A stretch of 50,343 nucleotides of DNA from Aliiglaciecola sp. 3_MG-2023. Lineage in GTDB: Bacteria > Pseudomonadota > Gammaproteobacteria > Enterobacterales > Alteromonadaceae. The notes under the pieces are model-generated. The model had not been told where the DNA came from, made no database searches, and worked only from the letters and a program-made list of their open reading frames with translations. Where the stretch lies: NCBI RefSeq assembly GCF_030548205.1, contig NZ_JAUORV010000023.1, positions 1 to 50,343 of the forward strand, read 5' to 3'. A program made the position numbers and the translations under genes. Of the stretch, positions 20,738 to 34,181 are shown in pieces. The stretch's first letter is position 1; each line of letters begins with the position of its first letter.

Positions 20738-21190
20738 TTGTCGATTTTAGAGTACACGTTAATAGCAATAGCAATTTTGATCATTAGCGCACTTAGTTTT
20801 TATGCAGGTAAATTACTGTTTCAGTTAAAGCGTCAGAACCAGGTACAGCGAAAAGCCAGACAAGAACGCGTGGTCAGAATTATGGAAAGTGTTCACACTA
20901 TCGCTTGGGCCGTTGAACAACAGCAATGCAACTTATCTGAAGGAGCCATTAGATTGGTTAATTTGTTAGATAGTGTGCCGGTAGAGTCACCTCCGAACTG
21001 CAAACGAGATTACCCTAATTTATACAGCCTCTTTCTAGCGGTTAGGGAATTACCAACCCATCAGCAGCGTAAGGATTTACCTGCAGAAATAAGAGCTCAA
21101 CAAGACCAAAACAGAGAAGAACAAGAAGCAAAACTTGAGTCCGGCATTCTAAAAGAAATGGTAATGATACGGTCTTTAAGTTTTAACTAG
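20738..21190 (+). CDS. DUF2489 family membrane-anchored protein
   Basis: 150 residues with one N-terminal transmembrane helix (about residues 6-30, LIAIAILIISALSFYAGKLL), then a basic and coiled helical cytoplasmic region. It matches the DUF2489 family, which commonly follows yihI in Shewanella and Vibrio; function unknown. The start is TTG at 20738, supported by AGGAGA 7 bp upstream. Probably translated from the yihI transcript. Confidence 0.85.
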   Translation: MSILEYTLIAIAILIISALSFYAGKLLFQLKRQNQVQRKARQERVVRIMESVHTIAWAVEQQQCNLSEGAIRLVNLLDSVPVESPPNCKRDYPNLYSLFLAVRELPTHQQRKDLPAEIRAQQDQNREEQEAKLESGILKEMVMIRSLSFN

Positions 21191-21554
21191 CTCAGGTTAA
21201 ACGCCTGTAAAGTGGTTGAAATCTACTCTGCCCTCTAGCCTTGGAGGTTTTCAATCAGTCTATCGGGCAGCCTTAAGGAAATGACTGGCACAGCTAATTT
21301 AAATACTGTGTATAGCGTTCATGTGGCTTCATGTAATTGGTTTTGAAAGTTCAGCCTATAATAACCACACTTGACTGAGCTCAACGAACCACCATTTCGC
21401 CGAATCACTCCCCGCATATTGAATCGTCTGGTTACAACATCCAGCAAAAATTGATGGTAAAGTAAATCAGGTTTAGTGCTGAAACATCTCAAGTGGGACG
21501 GGTTTTAATTTAATGATAGATAAGGGCCAGATAAACGATATTCTGTATTCCACC
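21191..21554. other. 364-bp intergenic region
   Basis: Between the convergent DUF2489 and tag genes. I see no gene, tRNA or clear terminator. In several relatives hemN lies after yihI/DUF2489; no hemN-like reading frame or remnant could be recognised here. Confidence 0.4.
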
Positions 21555-22118
21555 TTATACCCGTTTATAACAATGACAATCTGTGGTGTGGTCATTAACC
21601 AGTCCAACGGCTTGCATGAACGCATAGCAAATCGTTGTACCAACAAAACTAAAACCTTTTTTCTTTAAGGCTTTCGCCATTTGGTCAGACTCTGGAGTTG
21701 AAGTGGGCACTTCATTAGGGTTACGCCAATGATTTTTTATCACGCGATGATCCACAAAGCTCCAAATAAAATCCGCGAACTCAATGCCCTCTTCCTGCAT
21801 TTTCAAGAAAGCATGAGCGTTGTTAATAATAGATTTTATTTTTAAACGATTTCTGACAATACCTTTGTTTAACATTAAACGTTCAACATCTTCATCACCC
21901 ATCAAAACAATTTTAGTCGGTTCAAAATTATGAAACGCAGCCTCGTAGTTTTGTTGTTTTTTAAGGATGGTTATCCAGCTTAACCCTGCTTGCTGCCCAT
22001 CTAGGCACAATTTAGCGAACAATTCTTTGGGATCGTATACGGGTATGCCCCATACTTTATCGTGGTATTCTTGATAGATGGGGTCTTTCCCCGCCCAACT
22101 GCAGCGCTTTAAATCCAC
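21555..22118 (-). CDS. tag: DNA-3-methyladenine glycosylase I
   Basis: Excises 3-methyladenine from alkylated DNA. 187 residues, the same length as E. coli Tag. The N-terminal RCSWAGKDPIYQEYHDKVWG and C-terminal NDHTTDCHCYKR segments provide the Cys/His ligands of the structural zinc, and the helical core has QAGLSWITILKK. The start codon is GTG at 22118, preceded by an AAGGAAAGAGA ribosome-binding site; this gives the family N-terminus. It is divergent from glyQS. Confidence 0.96.
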   Translation of the reverse strand: MDLKRCSWAGKDPIYQEYHDKVWGIPVYDPKELFAKLCLDGQQAGLSWITILKKQQNYEAAFHNFEPTKIVLMGDEDVERLMLNKGIVRNRLKIKSIINNAHAFLKMQEEGIEFADFIWSFVDHRVIKNHWRNPNEVPTSTPESDQMAKALKKKGFSFVGTTICYAFMQAVGLVNDHTTDCHCYKRV

Positions 22119-22268
22119 TCTCTTTCCTTATTTTTGGTAAAATTCTCGATAACTTGGGTTCAACATGCATGTTTATTACAATATTCGTTGATTTAGCCTA
22201 CATTCAAAGCAAGACAAAAGGTATACTGGCGGGCATTTTTTTAGTAACCGTTAATGTAGTGATTGTTC

Positions 22269-23198
22269 ATGCAAAAGTTTGACATAAAGACGTTTCAGGG
22301 TCTCATCCTTGCTTTACAGGATTTTTGGGCCCGTCAAGGCTGCGTAATTATCCAGCCATTAGACATGGAAGTGGGTGCAGGTACCTTCCACCCTATGACA
22401 TTTTTAAGGTCTTTAGGACCTGAGCCGATAAGCAGTGCCTATGTGCAACCTTGTCGTCGTCCTACCGATGGCCGTTATGGTGAGAATCCCAATCGCCTGC
22501 AGCACTACTATCAGTTCCAGGTTATGCTAAAGCCATCCCCTGATAATATTCAAGAGCTTTATCTAGACTCCCTTAGAGAGTTAGGTTTTGATCCTCTAGT
22601 ACATGATATTCGCTTTGTGGAAGACAACTGGGAATCCCCTACTTTGGGTGCTTGGGGTCTAGGCTGGGAAATATGGTTAAACGGTATGGAAGTCACGCAG
22701 TTTACTTATTTCCAACAAGTTGGTGGACTTGAATGCGCGCCAGTAACAGGTGAAATTACCTATGGTTTAGAGCGTCTAGCCATGTACATCCAAGGCGTAG
22801 ATAGTATCTACGACCTAGTCTGGACAGATGGCCCTATGGGTAAAGTGACTTATGGTGATGTTTTTCATCAAAATGAAGTCGAACAATCTGCCTATAATTT
22901 TGAACATGCCGATGTTAAAGCCTTATTTGGAACCTTTGATCAATGCGAAAAGGACAGCCAACGAATGATAGAAGCCGGATTACCCTTACCAGCTTATGAG
23001 CAAGTTATGAAAGCATCCCATGCATTCAATATGCTAGATGCACGTCATGCAATTTCCGTAACCGAACGTCAACGTTACATACTGCGCGTGCGCACGCTAG
23101 CCAAAGCCGTTGCAGAGACCTATTACCAAAGTCGAGAAAAACTCGGTTTCCCCATGTGTAAAGACGAAGTAACCAAGGGAGATAAAGGTAATGCGTAA
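22269..23198 (+). CDS. glyQ: Glycyl-tRNA synthetase alpha subunit
   Basis: Catalytic alpha chain of the alpha2beta2 bacterial glycyl-tRNA synthetase. 309 residues (303 in E. coli), highly conserved: [34 protein letters not shown], and the class II motif region [19 protein letters not shown]. The start is ATG 22269 ([11 protein letters not shown]) as in homologues; an in-frame TTG two codons earlier is less likely. It overlaps glyS by 8 bp, coupling subunit synthesis. Confidence 0.97.
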   Translation: MQKFDIKTFQGLILALQDFWARQGCVIIQPLDMEVGAGTFHPMTFLRSLGPEPISSAYVQPCRRPTDGRYGENPNRLQHYYQFQVMLKPSPDNIQELYLDSLRELGFDPLVHDIRFVEDNWESPTLGAWGLGWEIWLNGMEVTQFTYFQQVGGLECAPVTGEITYGLERLAMYIQGVDSIYDLVWTDGPMGKVTYGDVFHQNEVEQSAYNFEHADVKALFGTFDQCEKDSQRMIEAGLPLPAYEQVMKASHAFNMLDARHAISVTERQRYILRVRTLAKAVAETYYQSREKLGFPMCKDEVTKGDKGNA

Positions 23199-25263
23199 AG
23201 ACAATCTGTTAGTTGAACTTGGTACAGAAGAGCTACCTCCAAAAGCACTAAAAAATCTAGCTCAGGCTTTTTGTGAGAATATTAAATTAGGCCTACAGGC
23301 AGCAGATTTAAGTTTTGATGAGATTGAAAGCTTCGCTTCACCAAGACGTTTAGCGGTAAAAGTTATCGCTCTGGCTGAAAAGCAGCTTGATAAAGAAGTC
23401 GAAAAGCGCGGACCTGCAGTGAGCGCAGCATTTGATGACCAAGGCAACCCTACAAAGGCTGCCGAAGGTTGGGCGCGCTCAAACGGCATTAGTGTTGACC
23501 AGGCACAACGCTTAAAGACTGACAAAGGTGAATGGTTATTGCACGTAGCGAGCGTCGCTGGACAGTCACTGTCTTCATTATTAGAAGATATAGTGGCAAC
23601 GGCACTGAAAAAATTGCCAATACCTAAAGCCATGCGCTGGGGCGATAAGAAAATCCAGTTTATACGACCTGTACATACCCTGTGTATGCTTTACGGCGAT
23701 ACTCTGGTTGCGGGCTCAGTTTTAGGTTTAGAGTCTGCTAGAACCATTAATGGACACAGATTTCACGGCGAGCCCAGTTTTGAGCTAACTCACGCTGATG
23801 ACTATCAAAGCCAATTGAAAAATCATTATGTCATCGCCGATTATCAAACGCGCCAGGATATCATCAAACAGCAACTTCAAGAAGCAGCGGCTAAAGAAAG
23901 TGGTGTAGTTGAGCTAGAACAAGATTTATTGGATGAGGTAACAGCTTTGGTTGAATGGCCAGTTGTGCTGGTGGCCAATTTTGAAGATGAATTCTTACAA
24001 GTACCCAAAGAAGCGTTAATCTATACCATGAAAGGCGACCAAAAGTACTTCCCTATGTTAGACGAAAATGGCCAACTTAAATCGCGATTTTTGTTTGTGA
24101 GTAACATTGAAAGTAAAGACCCAGCGCAGGTTATCCACGGCAACGAGAAAGTTATTCGTCCACGTTTATCCGATGCACGCTTTTTCTTTGAAACTGATAA
24201 AAAGCGCACTTTGGAAAGCCGACTGGATAGTTTGGAAACGGTTTTATTCCAAAAACAATTAGGCACCCTAGCAGATAAATCTCGTAGAATTTCGGAATTA
24301 GCGGCAAAGATTGCCAAGCATATCGGTGCTGATGAAAGCCAAGCAGCCCGCGCTGGTTTATTATCAAAAACCGATTTGATGACTGAAATGGTTATGGAGT
24401 TCCCAGATGTACAAGGTATTATGGGAATGCATTACGCCAATCATGATGGCGAAGATGAAGTGGTAGCAAACGCCCTAAACGAGCAATATATGCCACGTTT
24501 TGCTGGTGATGACCTACCCCAATCCAAAGTCAGTTGTGCAGTCGCTCTTGCCGATAAATTAGATACCCTAGTAGGTATATTCGGAATAGGGCAATTACCT
24601 AAAGGTGACAAAGACCCCTTTGCCCTAAGACGTGCCGCCATTGGTATACTTAGAATTGCCGTAGAGCTTAAGCTTCCCATTGATTTGGCTGATCTTGTTG
24701 CTGATGCTTACCTATTATTGAAAGAAAAAGTGAGTAACGATGAGTCCCAAGAACAAGTTGTTGATTTTATTTTAGGAAGATTTAGAACCTGGTATCAGGA
24801 ACAAGGCATTGAAGTTGATGTCATACAAGCAGTACTCTCTAGACGCCCTACTTCACCAGCGGATTTCGATGCTCGCATCAACGGTGTGAAGCAATTTAAG
24901 TTGCTGCCTAGTGCCCAAGCATTAGCTGCTGCAAACAAACGCGTAGCGAATATTTTGGATAAGAATAAGGTGTCGGATGAATACAAACTGGATAGCAGTT
25001 TGTTAATCGAAGCCGAGGAGAAGCACTTAGCCGATGAAATAGCCCGCATTCAAGAAGAAGTTTCGCCGCTACTTGCAAAGGGTGATTACGAAGCTGTGTT
25101 ACAGGTTCTATCACAACTAGCAAGCAGTATCGACGCGTTCTTTGATAATGTAATGGTTATGGCAGACGATCAATCCATTAAAAATAATCGTCTAGCACTG
25201 CTATTGCAATTACGTCAGTTGTTCTTAAAGTGTGCTGACATATCCTTATTAAGACACGAATAG
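23191..25263 (+). CDS. glyS: Glycyl-tRNA synthetase beta subunit
   Basis: tRNA-recognising beta chain. 690 residues (689 in E. coli). It begins with the family N-terminus [18 protein letters not shown], contains the HD-like region with [20 protein letters not shown] near 390, and ends in an anticodon-binding DALR-type domain ([18 protein letters not shown]). It overlaps glyQ by 8 bp. An imperfect DnaA-box-like word (TTATCCACG) near 24131 is inside the gene and probably incidental. Confidence 0.97.
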   Translation: MRKDNLLVELGTEELPPKALKNLAQAFCENIKLGLQAADLSFDEIESFASPRRLAVKVIALAEKQLDKEVEKRGPAVSAAFDDQGNPTKAAEGWARSNGISVDQAQRLKTDKGEWLLHVASVAGQSLSSLLEDIVATALKKLPIPKAMRWGDKKIQFIRPVHTLCMLYGDTLVAGSVLGLESARTINGHRFHGEPSFELTHADDYQSQLKNHYVIADYQTRQDIIKQQLQEAAAKESGVVELEQDLLDEVTALVEWPVVLVANFEDEFLQVPKEALIYTMKGDQKYFPMLDENGQLKSRFLFVSNIESKDPAQVIHGNEKVIRPRLSDARFFFETDKKRTLESRLDSLETVLFQKQLGTLADKSRRISELAAKIAKHIGADESQAARAGLLSKTDLMTEMVMEFPDVQGIMGMHYANHDGEDEVVANALNEQYMPRFAGDDLPQSKVSCAVALADKLDTLVGIFGIGQLPKGDKDPFALRRAAIGILRIAVELKLPIDLADLVADAYLLLKEKVSNDESQEQVVDFILGRFRTWYQEQGIEVDVIQAVLSRRPTSPADFDARINGVKQFKLLPSAQALAAANKRVANILDKNKVSDEYKLDSSLLIEAEEKHLADEIARIQEEVSPLLAKGDYEAVLQVLSQLASSIDAFFDNVMVMADDQSIKNNRLALLLQLRQLFLKCADISLLRHE

Positions 25264-25291
25264 AACAGTATCGAGGTTTTAAAATAAGTCT

Positions 25292-25726
25292 ATGAAAAAT
25301 AAAATTGCCTTAATTTTCTTAATCAGTACCTTTGTTTCGGGTTGCTCAACAACCTTTGTTGAGCAAATTATGGAAAAAGACTACCAAAGCTTTTATCTGC
25401 GTGGTGTGTTTACATGGTGGGAAGCTGATGAAAATTATCGAATTGAACAGGTAAACGGGAATTTATATAAGGCGACTGTAAAGTTAATTGCAGACGGCCA
25501 ACCTTATGATTTTAAGTTTGCCGACGAAAATTATACACCGGGCTACGATTGTGGGAGTCCTACAGGTACAGCAGGTAAAGTATTAACGGTAGGAAAAGCC
25601 GCTAAATCTTCTTGTGAAAATCCCGGCGGTAACTTTCAGTTCACACCTAATGAAACAGGTGCCTATGACTTTTTCATCGATTTTACAAATGAACTTGCTC
25701 CCGTTGTATACATCGAAAAGGCTTAA
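25292..25726 (+). CDS. Outer-membrane-type lipoprotein, possible carbohydrate-binding beta fold
   Basis: 144 residues with a type II signal and lipobox VSGC (Cys18), followed by Ser-Thr-Thr. No Asp at +2, so it probably goes to the outer membrane. The mature part (FYLRGVFTWWEADENYRIE, DGQPYDFKFADENY, YDFFIDFTNELAPVVYIEKA) resembles the small Ig/CBM-like modules found at the N-termini of pullulanases and related glycosidases. Two further cysteines could form a disulfide. It is 28 bp after glyS and may share its transcript. The fold assignment is tentative and the function unknown. Confidence 0.6.
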   Translation: MKNKIALIFLISTFVSGCSTTFVEQIMEKDYQSFYLRGVFTWWEADENYRIEQVNGNLYKATVKLIADGQPYDFKFADENYTPGYDCGSPTGTAGKVLTVGKAAKSSCENPGGNFQFTPNETGAYDFFIDFTNELAPVVYIEKA

Positions 25727-25747
25727 CCGCTAACAATTGTTCAAGCA

Positions 25748-25775
25748 CCACCTCTTTATTAATTTAAAGAGGTGG
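25748..25775. terminator. Hairpin after the lipoprotein gene
   Basis: A perfect 11-bp inverted repeat (CCACCTCTTTA / TAAAGAGGTGG) with a 6-base loop, 21 bp after the lipoprotein stop. No T-run follows, so it is either a weak terminator or an mRNA 3'-end structure. Confidence 0.5.
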
Positions 25776-25924
25776 AAATTCGTTTACCCCATTTCCCAAC
25801 AATTATCTTTCTATAGCTAAATATTACCTATCCTACTAAGAATTAAATCCAGCAAACAAAGAATATATATTCTGGTTAACCTTTCATTGCTAAACCTGGA
25901 TTCTGTCTATTTGAGGATCGTCAA

Positions 25925-25955
25925 AATAAAAAAGGTGCGTGTAAACGCACCTTTG
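25925..25955 (-). terminator. Terminator of the PEP-CTERM gene
   Basis: Read on the minus strand: AAAGGTGCGT, 4-base loop, ACGCACCTTT extended into T6. It lies 17 bp past the stop of the PEP-CTERM gene. Confidence 0.85.
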
Positions 25956-25971
25956 CTACAACAATTCTTTT

Positions 25972-26610
25972 TTATAATATTTTCTTGAACAGTCTTTTTT
26001 TGCCTCTGCGATGAGCCATCAAACCTAAGATTCCCAGTGACAACATACTCAGCATCGCTGGCTCTGAAACGGCTTCCGCGTTTGCTCTAATCAAAAAGTT
26101 TCCAGCAAGCCCAAAATTATCTATTTTATCCCACCCTATTCCCGCACTAGGTGCTGAAACCCAGCTTTGGCCATTGAAACTACTTTGATCAAATGCCGCT
26201 GGGTAATAGTTAGCTTCGTGGGTGATGGTTACAGAAACAAAAAATGATTCGGAAACATTGGTATCCATAATATCAAACATATTAAAGATATTTGTATTTT
26301 GATTACTAACGACTCCTGCAATACTAGTGAGTAAAGACAAATCATCAGGCGTACCATCATTGTTAACGTCGTCATATAAACTAACAGTTACTGCCGTACC
26401 ATCTTCTATTTGGCCAAATGCGACTTCGACAGAGGTGATCATTTCTCCACCTGAAATAGCATTGAATTGATTCGCCCATTCCATTGTTCCCCCAGAAGTA
26501 ATACCCATAGAGTTGTCAGCGATACCATCATCCACAGAATAAATAATCGATGCATTCGTCGATAATGTAAGCAGTGAAAGTAAGAGGCCAGAAAATAATG
26601 CTTTTTTCAT
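25972..26610 (-). CDS. PEP-CTERM sorting-domain exported protein
   Basis: 212 residues. Signal peptide at residues 1-20 (KKALFSGLLLSLLTLSTNA). The C-terminal sorting tail is the SEP variant at 182-184, then a hydrophobic helix (MLSMLSLGILGLMA) and a basic end (HRRGKKR), typical of exosortase substrates that are cleaved and attached at the cell surface. A calcium-loop-like DxNxDGxxD motif sits at 81-89. The rest is a secreted beta-rich domain I cannot name. It is monocistronic with its own terminator. No exosortase gene lies in this window, so processing depends on one elsewhere. Confidence 0.85.
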   Translation of the reverse strand: MKKALFSGLLLSLLTLSTNASIIYSVDDGIADNSMGITSGGTMEWANQFNAISGGEMITSVEVAFGQIEDGTAVTVSLYDDVNNDGTPDDLSLLTSIAGVVSNQNTNIFNMFDIMDTNVSESFFVSVTITHEANYYPAAFDQSSFNGQSWVSAPSAGIGWDKIDNFGLAGNFLIRANAEAVSEPAMLSMLSLGILGLMAHRRGKKRLFKKIL

Positions 26611-27375
26611 TTAAATACCCTTTAATGTTTTTAGTTATTATAGCAATGCAAATAAACAGCAATTATCAAGCCAGAAGTAAAAATACCATAATTTCAAACA
26701 CTTATAATTCGTTAAAACAAAAGATAGAAAAACTGTAAATTTATTGGACAGTCTTACGAGTGTTGGTGTTTTGGTCATCTTCTATTTGTTTTAGCACTGT
26801 ATTTATTAATTTGAGTTTACTTTTAACAAATAAAACAATATTTATCAGTTTGTCGTAAGTTTTAGTACTGTTGAATATATATTAGTTAGGTGCTGGCGGT
26901 GAATGATAATGAAAATGACTGAGGCATATGTAATAGTCTAGATATCTTGAGCACATTTGTTAGGCTTTTTTTAAAACCATATTAGTTTGATTCAACCTCC
27001 CATCGTTTTTTGATATACGGGTTTATGATTTTTTATTTAATTTAGGAGGGAAGCTGTCAAGGTTATTGCCGGGCCATCAATTTAATAGTAGTTATTGCAT
27101 TACTGAAATTGTGCGCAAAAATATTAAGATGCCCTCAATCAGTTACATGTGGTTTCCTCTGCAGAAGAGCCTTAGCTTATTTACAACGAGAATAATTACG
27201 ACATGCTTTATCCCTTTAGTAACCTTTTATAAGCTCTTCAAGGTCTAATTTTGGCTGTTTTCTCATACAACAAAATAAAAAAAGGTGTTCGTTGAGAACA
27301 CCTTTTTGAAATATACCCTAAGGTTAAATAATCAAAACATGATAGGGCTTCAAGCCGCCCCACACAATTAACCGA
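26611..27375. other. 765-bp intergenic region between the gyrB terminator and the PEP-CTERM gene
   Basis: Strongly A/T-rich. I see no recognisable gene. A perfect AGGAGG (27044-27049) precedes a 60-codon frame (27066-27248, TTG start, or CTG at 27054), but the product matches nothing known to me and its composition looks random. The gyrB terminator occupies 27272-27307. The first 200 bp must contain the promoter of the PEP-CTERM gene. Confidence 0.4.
27272..27307 (-). terminator. Terminator of the dnaA-dnaN-recF-gyrB operon
   Basis: On the minus strand: AAAGGTGTTC, short loop, GAACACCTTT followed by a T7 run, 69 bp past the gyrB stop. Confidence 0.88.
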
Positions 27376-30901
<3,526 letters not shown>

Positions 30902-30925
30902 AAAAAGAAGATTCCTTAATGACTA

Positions 30926-32032
30926 TTAAAGTCTCATTGGCATAATGACATAAAGAGCTGAGTCGTCTGCAGCATCCTCAATTAACGCACTACTATTTGA
31001 ATCAGCTAATGATATTTTAACGTTCTCAGACCCTAATGAATTAAAAACATCGATCAAATAAGCCACATTAAAACCAATTTCTAATTCCCCGTCCCCTTCA
31101 TAAGAAACATCTACAATTTCTTCTGCTTCTTCTTGCTCAGGATTATTAGCCGTTATCTTTAATTCGTTTTTAGAAAGGTTTAAGCGAACACCTCTAAATT
31201 TTTCATTAGATAAAATAGACGCCCTTGAAAACGCATTTTTCAATACATCTTTACTGGCTTCAATTATTTTGTCCCCATCTTTAGGCAGGACTCTTCGATA
31301 ATCTGGGAAACGACCATCAACTAATTTACTGGTAAAGATAAAATCACTAGAAAAGATACGAATATGATTTGAACCTAATTGTATTTTAACGAGATTATCG
31401 TCAGCTTCAATAAGGCGACTGATCTCTAACACACCTTTACGAGGGATGATGACTTGGCGACTAGGTAATGGAGAAGCTGTATACTTCAAACGACATAATG
31501 CTAATCTGTGTCCATCAGTGGCAACGGTACGAATAATATCTTCTTCGGTCTCTAGACTCATTCCATTTAGATAATAACGGACGTCTTGCTGTGCCATAGA
31601 GAATTGAGTGCTTTCAATTAAATGCTTCAGATTCGCCTGGGAAATTTCAAATTCAGTTTCGCCTTCCCAATCTTCTAAGTTTGGATAATCGCTTGCCGAC
31701 AGCGTTGATAACGAATAGCGGCTACGACCGGAGCGAATCAACGCTTTATTACCATCTACTTCAAATTTAATTTCGCTTTCATCACCTAAACCACGGCAAA
31801 TATCAAAAAGTTTTTTGGCAGGAACCGTAATTTCGCCTTCTTCAAACTCCCCTGTTAAGGTCACGTTTGAAATTAGCTCCACTTCTAAATCCGTACCCGT
31901 TAGCCAAAGTGAACTATCACTGACTTTAATCAGTACATTCGATAATATCGGTAAAGTATGACGTCTCTCTACAGCACCAGAGACTAATTGAAGAGGTTGA
32001 AGAAAATTTTCCCGACTGATGGTGAATTTCAT
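30926..32032 (-). CDS. dnaN: DNA polymerase III beta sliding clamp
   Basis: Processivity clamp of the replicase, a ring dimer of three-domain subunits. 368 residues (366 in E. coli). It begins MKFTISRENFLQPLQLVSGAV and has the family segments RHTLPILSNVLI, DGRFPDYRRVLP and the C-terminal VIMPMRL that forms part of the clamp-binding pocket. It is 20 bp downstream of dnaA and 24 bp before recF in one operon. Confidence 0.98.
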   Translation of the reverse strand: MKFTISRENFLQPLQLVSGAVERRHTLPILSNVLIKVSDSSLWLTGTDLEVELISNVTLTGEFEEGEITVPAKKLFDICRGLGDESEIKFEVDGNKALIRSGRSRYSLSTLSASDYPNLEDWEGETEFEISQANLKHLIESTQFSMAQQDVRYYLNGMSLETEEDIIRTVATDGHRLALCRLKYTASPLPSRQVIIPRKGVLEISRLIEADDNLVKIQLGSNHIRIFSSDFIFTSKLVDGRFPDYRRVLPKDGDKIIEASKDVLKNAFSRASILSNEKFRGVRLNLSKNELKITANNPEQEEAEEIVDVSYEGDGELEIGFNVAYLIDVFNSLGSENVKISLADSNSSALIEDAADDSALYVIMPMRL

Positions 32033-32052
32033 TTATAAGCTCGTTTTTTATT

Positions 32053-33492
32053 TTAAGAAGATAATGTGCGAATAAGGTTCTGATAGTCTTCTTTTATATC
32101 ATGACTTTCATCTCTTAGCTGTACTATTTTTCTGCAGGCATGCAAAACGGTAGTATGGTCTCTACCACCAAAGGCATCTCCAATTTCAGGAAGGCTATGG
32201 TTAGTTAATTCTTTTGCTAACGCCATTGCCATTTGCCTTGGCCTAGCAACACTGCGACTACGCCTTTTTGACAAAATGTCTGCAATTTTTATTTTATAGT
32301 ACTCTGCCACCGTTTTTTGAATATTATCAATAGTAACTAACTTTTCCTGAAGTGCTAACAAATCTCGCAATGCTTCACGAACAAAATCTATAGTAATTGC
32401 GCGGCCAGTAAAATTAGCATTTGCAATGACACGATTGAGAGCCCCTTCCAATTCCCTAACATTAGAACGTAAACGTTTAGCAATGAAAAAAGCCACTTCA
32501 TCAGGTAGATTAATTTTATTTTCTAGCGCTTTACGATTTAGAATCGCCACGCGAGTTTCAAGTTCTGGAGGCTCAATAGCTATAGTTAAACCCCAACCGA
32601 AACGAGACTTTAAGCGATCTTCTACCCCATCAATTTCTTTAGGGTAACGGTCAGAGGTTAAGATAATTTGTTGATTACCTTCTAATAAAGCATTAAAGGT
32701 ATGAAAAAACTCTTCTTGAGAACGTTCTTTATTAGCAAAAAACTGAATATCATCTATCAGTAATGCATCTACAGAGCGGTAATAACGTTTAAAAGATTCT
32801 ATAGCATTGTTTTGTAATGCTTTTACCATATCTTGAACAAATCGCTCAGAATGCATGTACACCACAGTGGCATTTTTCTTTTTAGCTATAATGCCATTAC
32901 CTACAGCGTGCAATAAGTGTGTTTTACCTAACCCAGTACCACCGTAAATAAATAACGGGTTATAGGCCCCACCCGGATTATCCGCCACCTGAGTCGCTGC
33001 CGCTCTGGCTAGTTGGTTTGACTTACCTTCAACAAAATTATCAAACTTGTAAGTGACATTAATATTACTTTTATGCCCTTGACTAGATACTGAGGCTTTT
33101 TGGTTAAAGTCTTTACTATCTGGTTTTACAGGTGAGACATTTTTTTCGGTTACAGGAAGTTGCGAAGCATTTTCTCTTGACGTATTAGTTGCAGTATTAG
33201 TAGCAGGTTGATTGTTCCCACTGTGGTTATTGTTAGCTGCAAAATTAGCACCTTGTCTAGCTGTTACTTCCAACAACAAACTAGGCGCTTCTGAGCCACA
33301 AAATTCTTCTAACAGTTGGGTAATACGACTGTGGTATTTGTCTCGTACCCAATCGAGTACAAATCGGTTAGGAGCAGACAAAGTAACATAAAGATTATCT
33401 TCTGAAACTTTTAGCGGTCTTATCCACATACTAAATTCTTGTGTAGAAAGATCGTGCTGAAGACGATCAAGGCATCTATTCCATAAAGACAT
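32053..33492 (-). CDS. dnaA: Chromosomal replication initiator DnaA
   Basis: Binds DnaA boxes and melts the origin. 479 residues (467 in E. coli). Domain I (1-90, [21 protein letters not shown]) is followed by a low-complexity, N/T/S-rich domain II (about 95-145). In the AAA+ domain, Walker A is [16 protein letters not shown] and Walker B is [10 protein letters not shown]. Domain IV ends with the box-recognition helix [15 protein letters not shown]. First gene of the dnaA-dnaN-recF-gyrB operon, divergent from rpmH. Confidence 0.98.
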   Translation of the reverse strand: MSLWNRCLDRLQHDLSTQEFSMWIRPLKVSEDNLYVTLSAPNRFVLDWVRDKYHSRITQLLEEFCGSEAPSLLLEVTARQGANFAANNNHSGNNQPATNTATNTSRENASQLPVTEKNVSPVKPDSKDFNQKASVSSQGHKSNINVTYKFDNFVEGKSNQLARAAATQVADNPGGAYNPLFIYGGTGLGKTHLLHAVGNGIIAKKKNATVVYMHSERFVQDMVKALQNNAIESFKRYYRSVDALLIDDIQFFANKERSQEEFFHTFNALLEGNQQIILTSDRYPKEIDGVEDRLKSRFGWGLTIAIEPPELETRVAILNRKALENKINLPDEVAFFIAKRLRSNVRELEGALNRVIANANFTGRAITIDFVREALRDLLALQEKLVTIDNIQKTVAEYYKIKIADILSKRRSRSVARPRQMAMALAKELTNHSLPEIGDAFGGRDHTTVLHACRKIVQLRDESHDIKEDYQNLIRTLSS

Positions 33493-33831
33493 TAAAAAAA
33501 GTCCGTCACGAGGCCATTACAGCCCGTTAAAAGTTAAAATAACTCGATAATTGAATGCACTCGCCTAAGTGTAAATTGTCCAATTATTGTTCTTGTTTTA
33601 CCCCTTTTCTGTAGAGGGTTGTGAATTATCTCGCATTCCCCCTACCAAGTGCAATACTGAATTGAACTTAATTTAAAGAACACGCCAAAAAACACCATAA
33701 CCAATTGTATTTACAATATATTTTAATTAATTATAAAAACAATTAGCGACTCTGGTTTATATTATTTCAAATTTAAGGTGAATAAAAATAGCCCTAAAAA
33801 ATCGCTATTTAGGAAATCACAATAATGAGTT

Positions 33832-33840
33832 TGTGGATAA
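33832..33840 (-). promoter_or_regulatory. DnaA box (perfect, upstream of dnaA)
   Basis: TGTGGATAA, the reverse complement of TTATCCACA. A second near-perfect box in the opposite orientation starts 21 bp away at 33861. This pair is placed where DnaA autoregulation or origin binding would occur. Confidence 0.65.
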
Positions 33841-33860
33841 CATCAACTAAATAAACATAG

Positions 33861-33869
33861 TTATCAACA
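33861..33869 (+). promoter_or_regulatory. DnaA box (one mismatch)
   Basis: TTATCAACA differs from the consensus only at the fifth/sixth-position region (CA for CC) and is paired with the perfect box at 33832. Confidence 0.5.
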
Positions 33870-34037
33870 GTTAATAAATTTTCAATAAAAATAAAAGCAA
33901 TTAATTTAGGGATCTGTGCGATCAATGATTGACAAGCTGCGTAAATATCTCTAGTATTCCGCATCCTTTTTGAGCGCAATGGTTAAACGTCTATTGAAGT
34001 TCATTTTATATTAACCTTTATGTATCGGGACTAGGTC

Positions 34038-34172
34038 ATGAAAAGAACATTTCAACCAAGTAACTTAAAGCGTAAGCGTTCACACGGTTTTCGTGCCCGT
34101 ATGGCGACAAAGAATGGACGTAAAGTCCTTGCTAATCGTCGTGCTAAAGGCCGTGCTCGTTTATCAGCCTAA
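34038..34172 (+). CDS. rpmH: 50S ribosomal protein L34
   Basis: A 44-residue, strongly basic protein starting [18 protein letters not shown] and ending KGRARLSA, the unmistakable L34 sequence. It is preceded by a GGGACTAGG ribosome-binding region. It heads the rpmH-rnpA-yidD-yidC cluster; rnpA starts 9 bp after its stop. Confidence 0.98.
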   Translation: MKRTFQPSNLKRKRSHGFRARMATKNGRKVLANRRAKGRARLSA

Positions 34173-34181
34173 TTTCTCAAA

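Larger units (their letters stand above)
33493..34037. other. dnaA-rpmH intergenic region, candidate oriC or dnaA control region
   Basis: 545 bp, very A/T-rich, between divergent dnaA and rpmH. It holds one perfect DnaA box (33832-33840, minus strand), one near-consensus box (TTATCAACA, 33861-33869) and a weaker word at 33620-33628. It has A/T-only stretches (about 33715-33740 and 33870-33910) and two GATC sites (33911, 33920). This position is oriC in pseudomonads, while in enterics and vibrios oriC lies next to mioC-mnmG. The box number is low, so it may only be the autoregulated dnaA promoter. Confidence 0.45.

Noticed and set aside
24131-24139. DnaA box in glyS (TTATCCACG)
   Set aside because: One mismatch at the last conserved base, isolated and inside coding sequence; likely chance.
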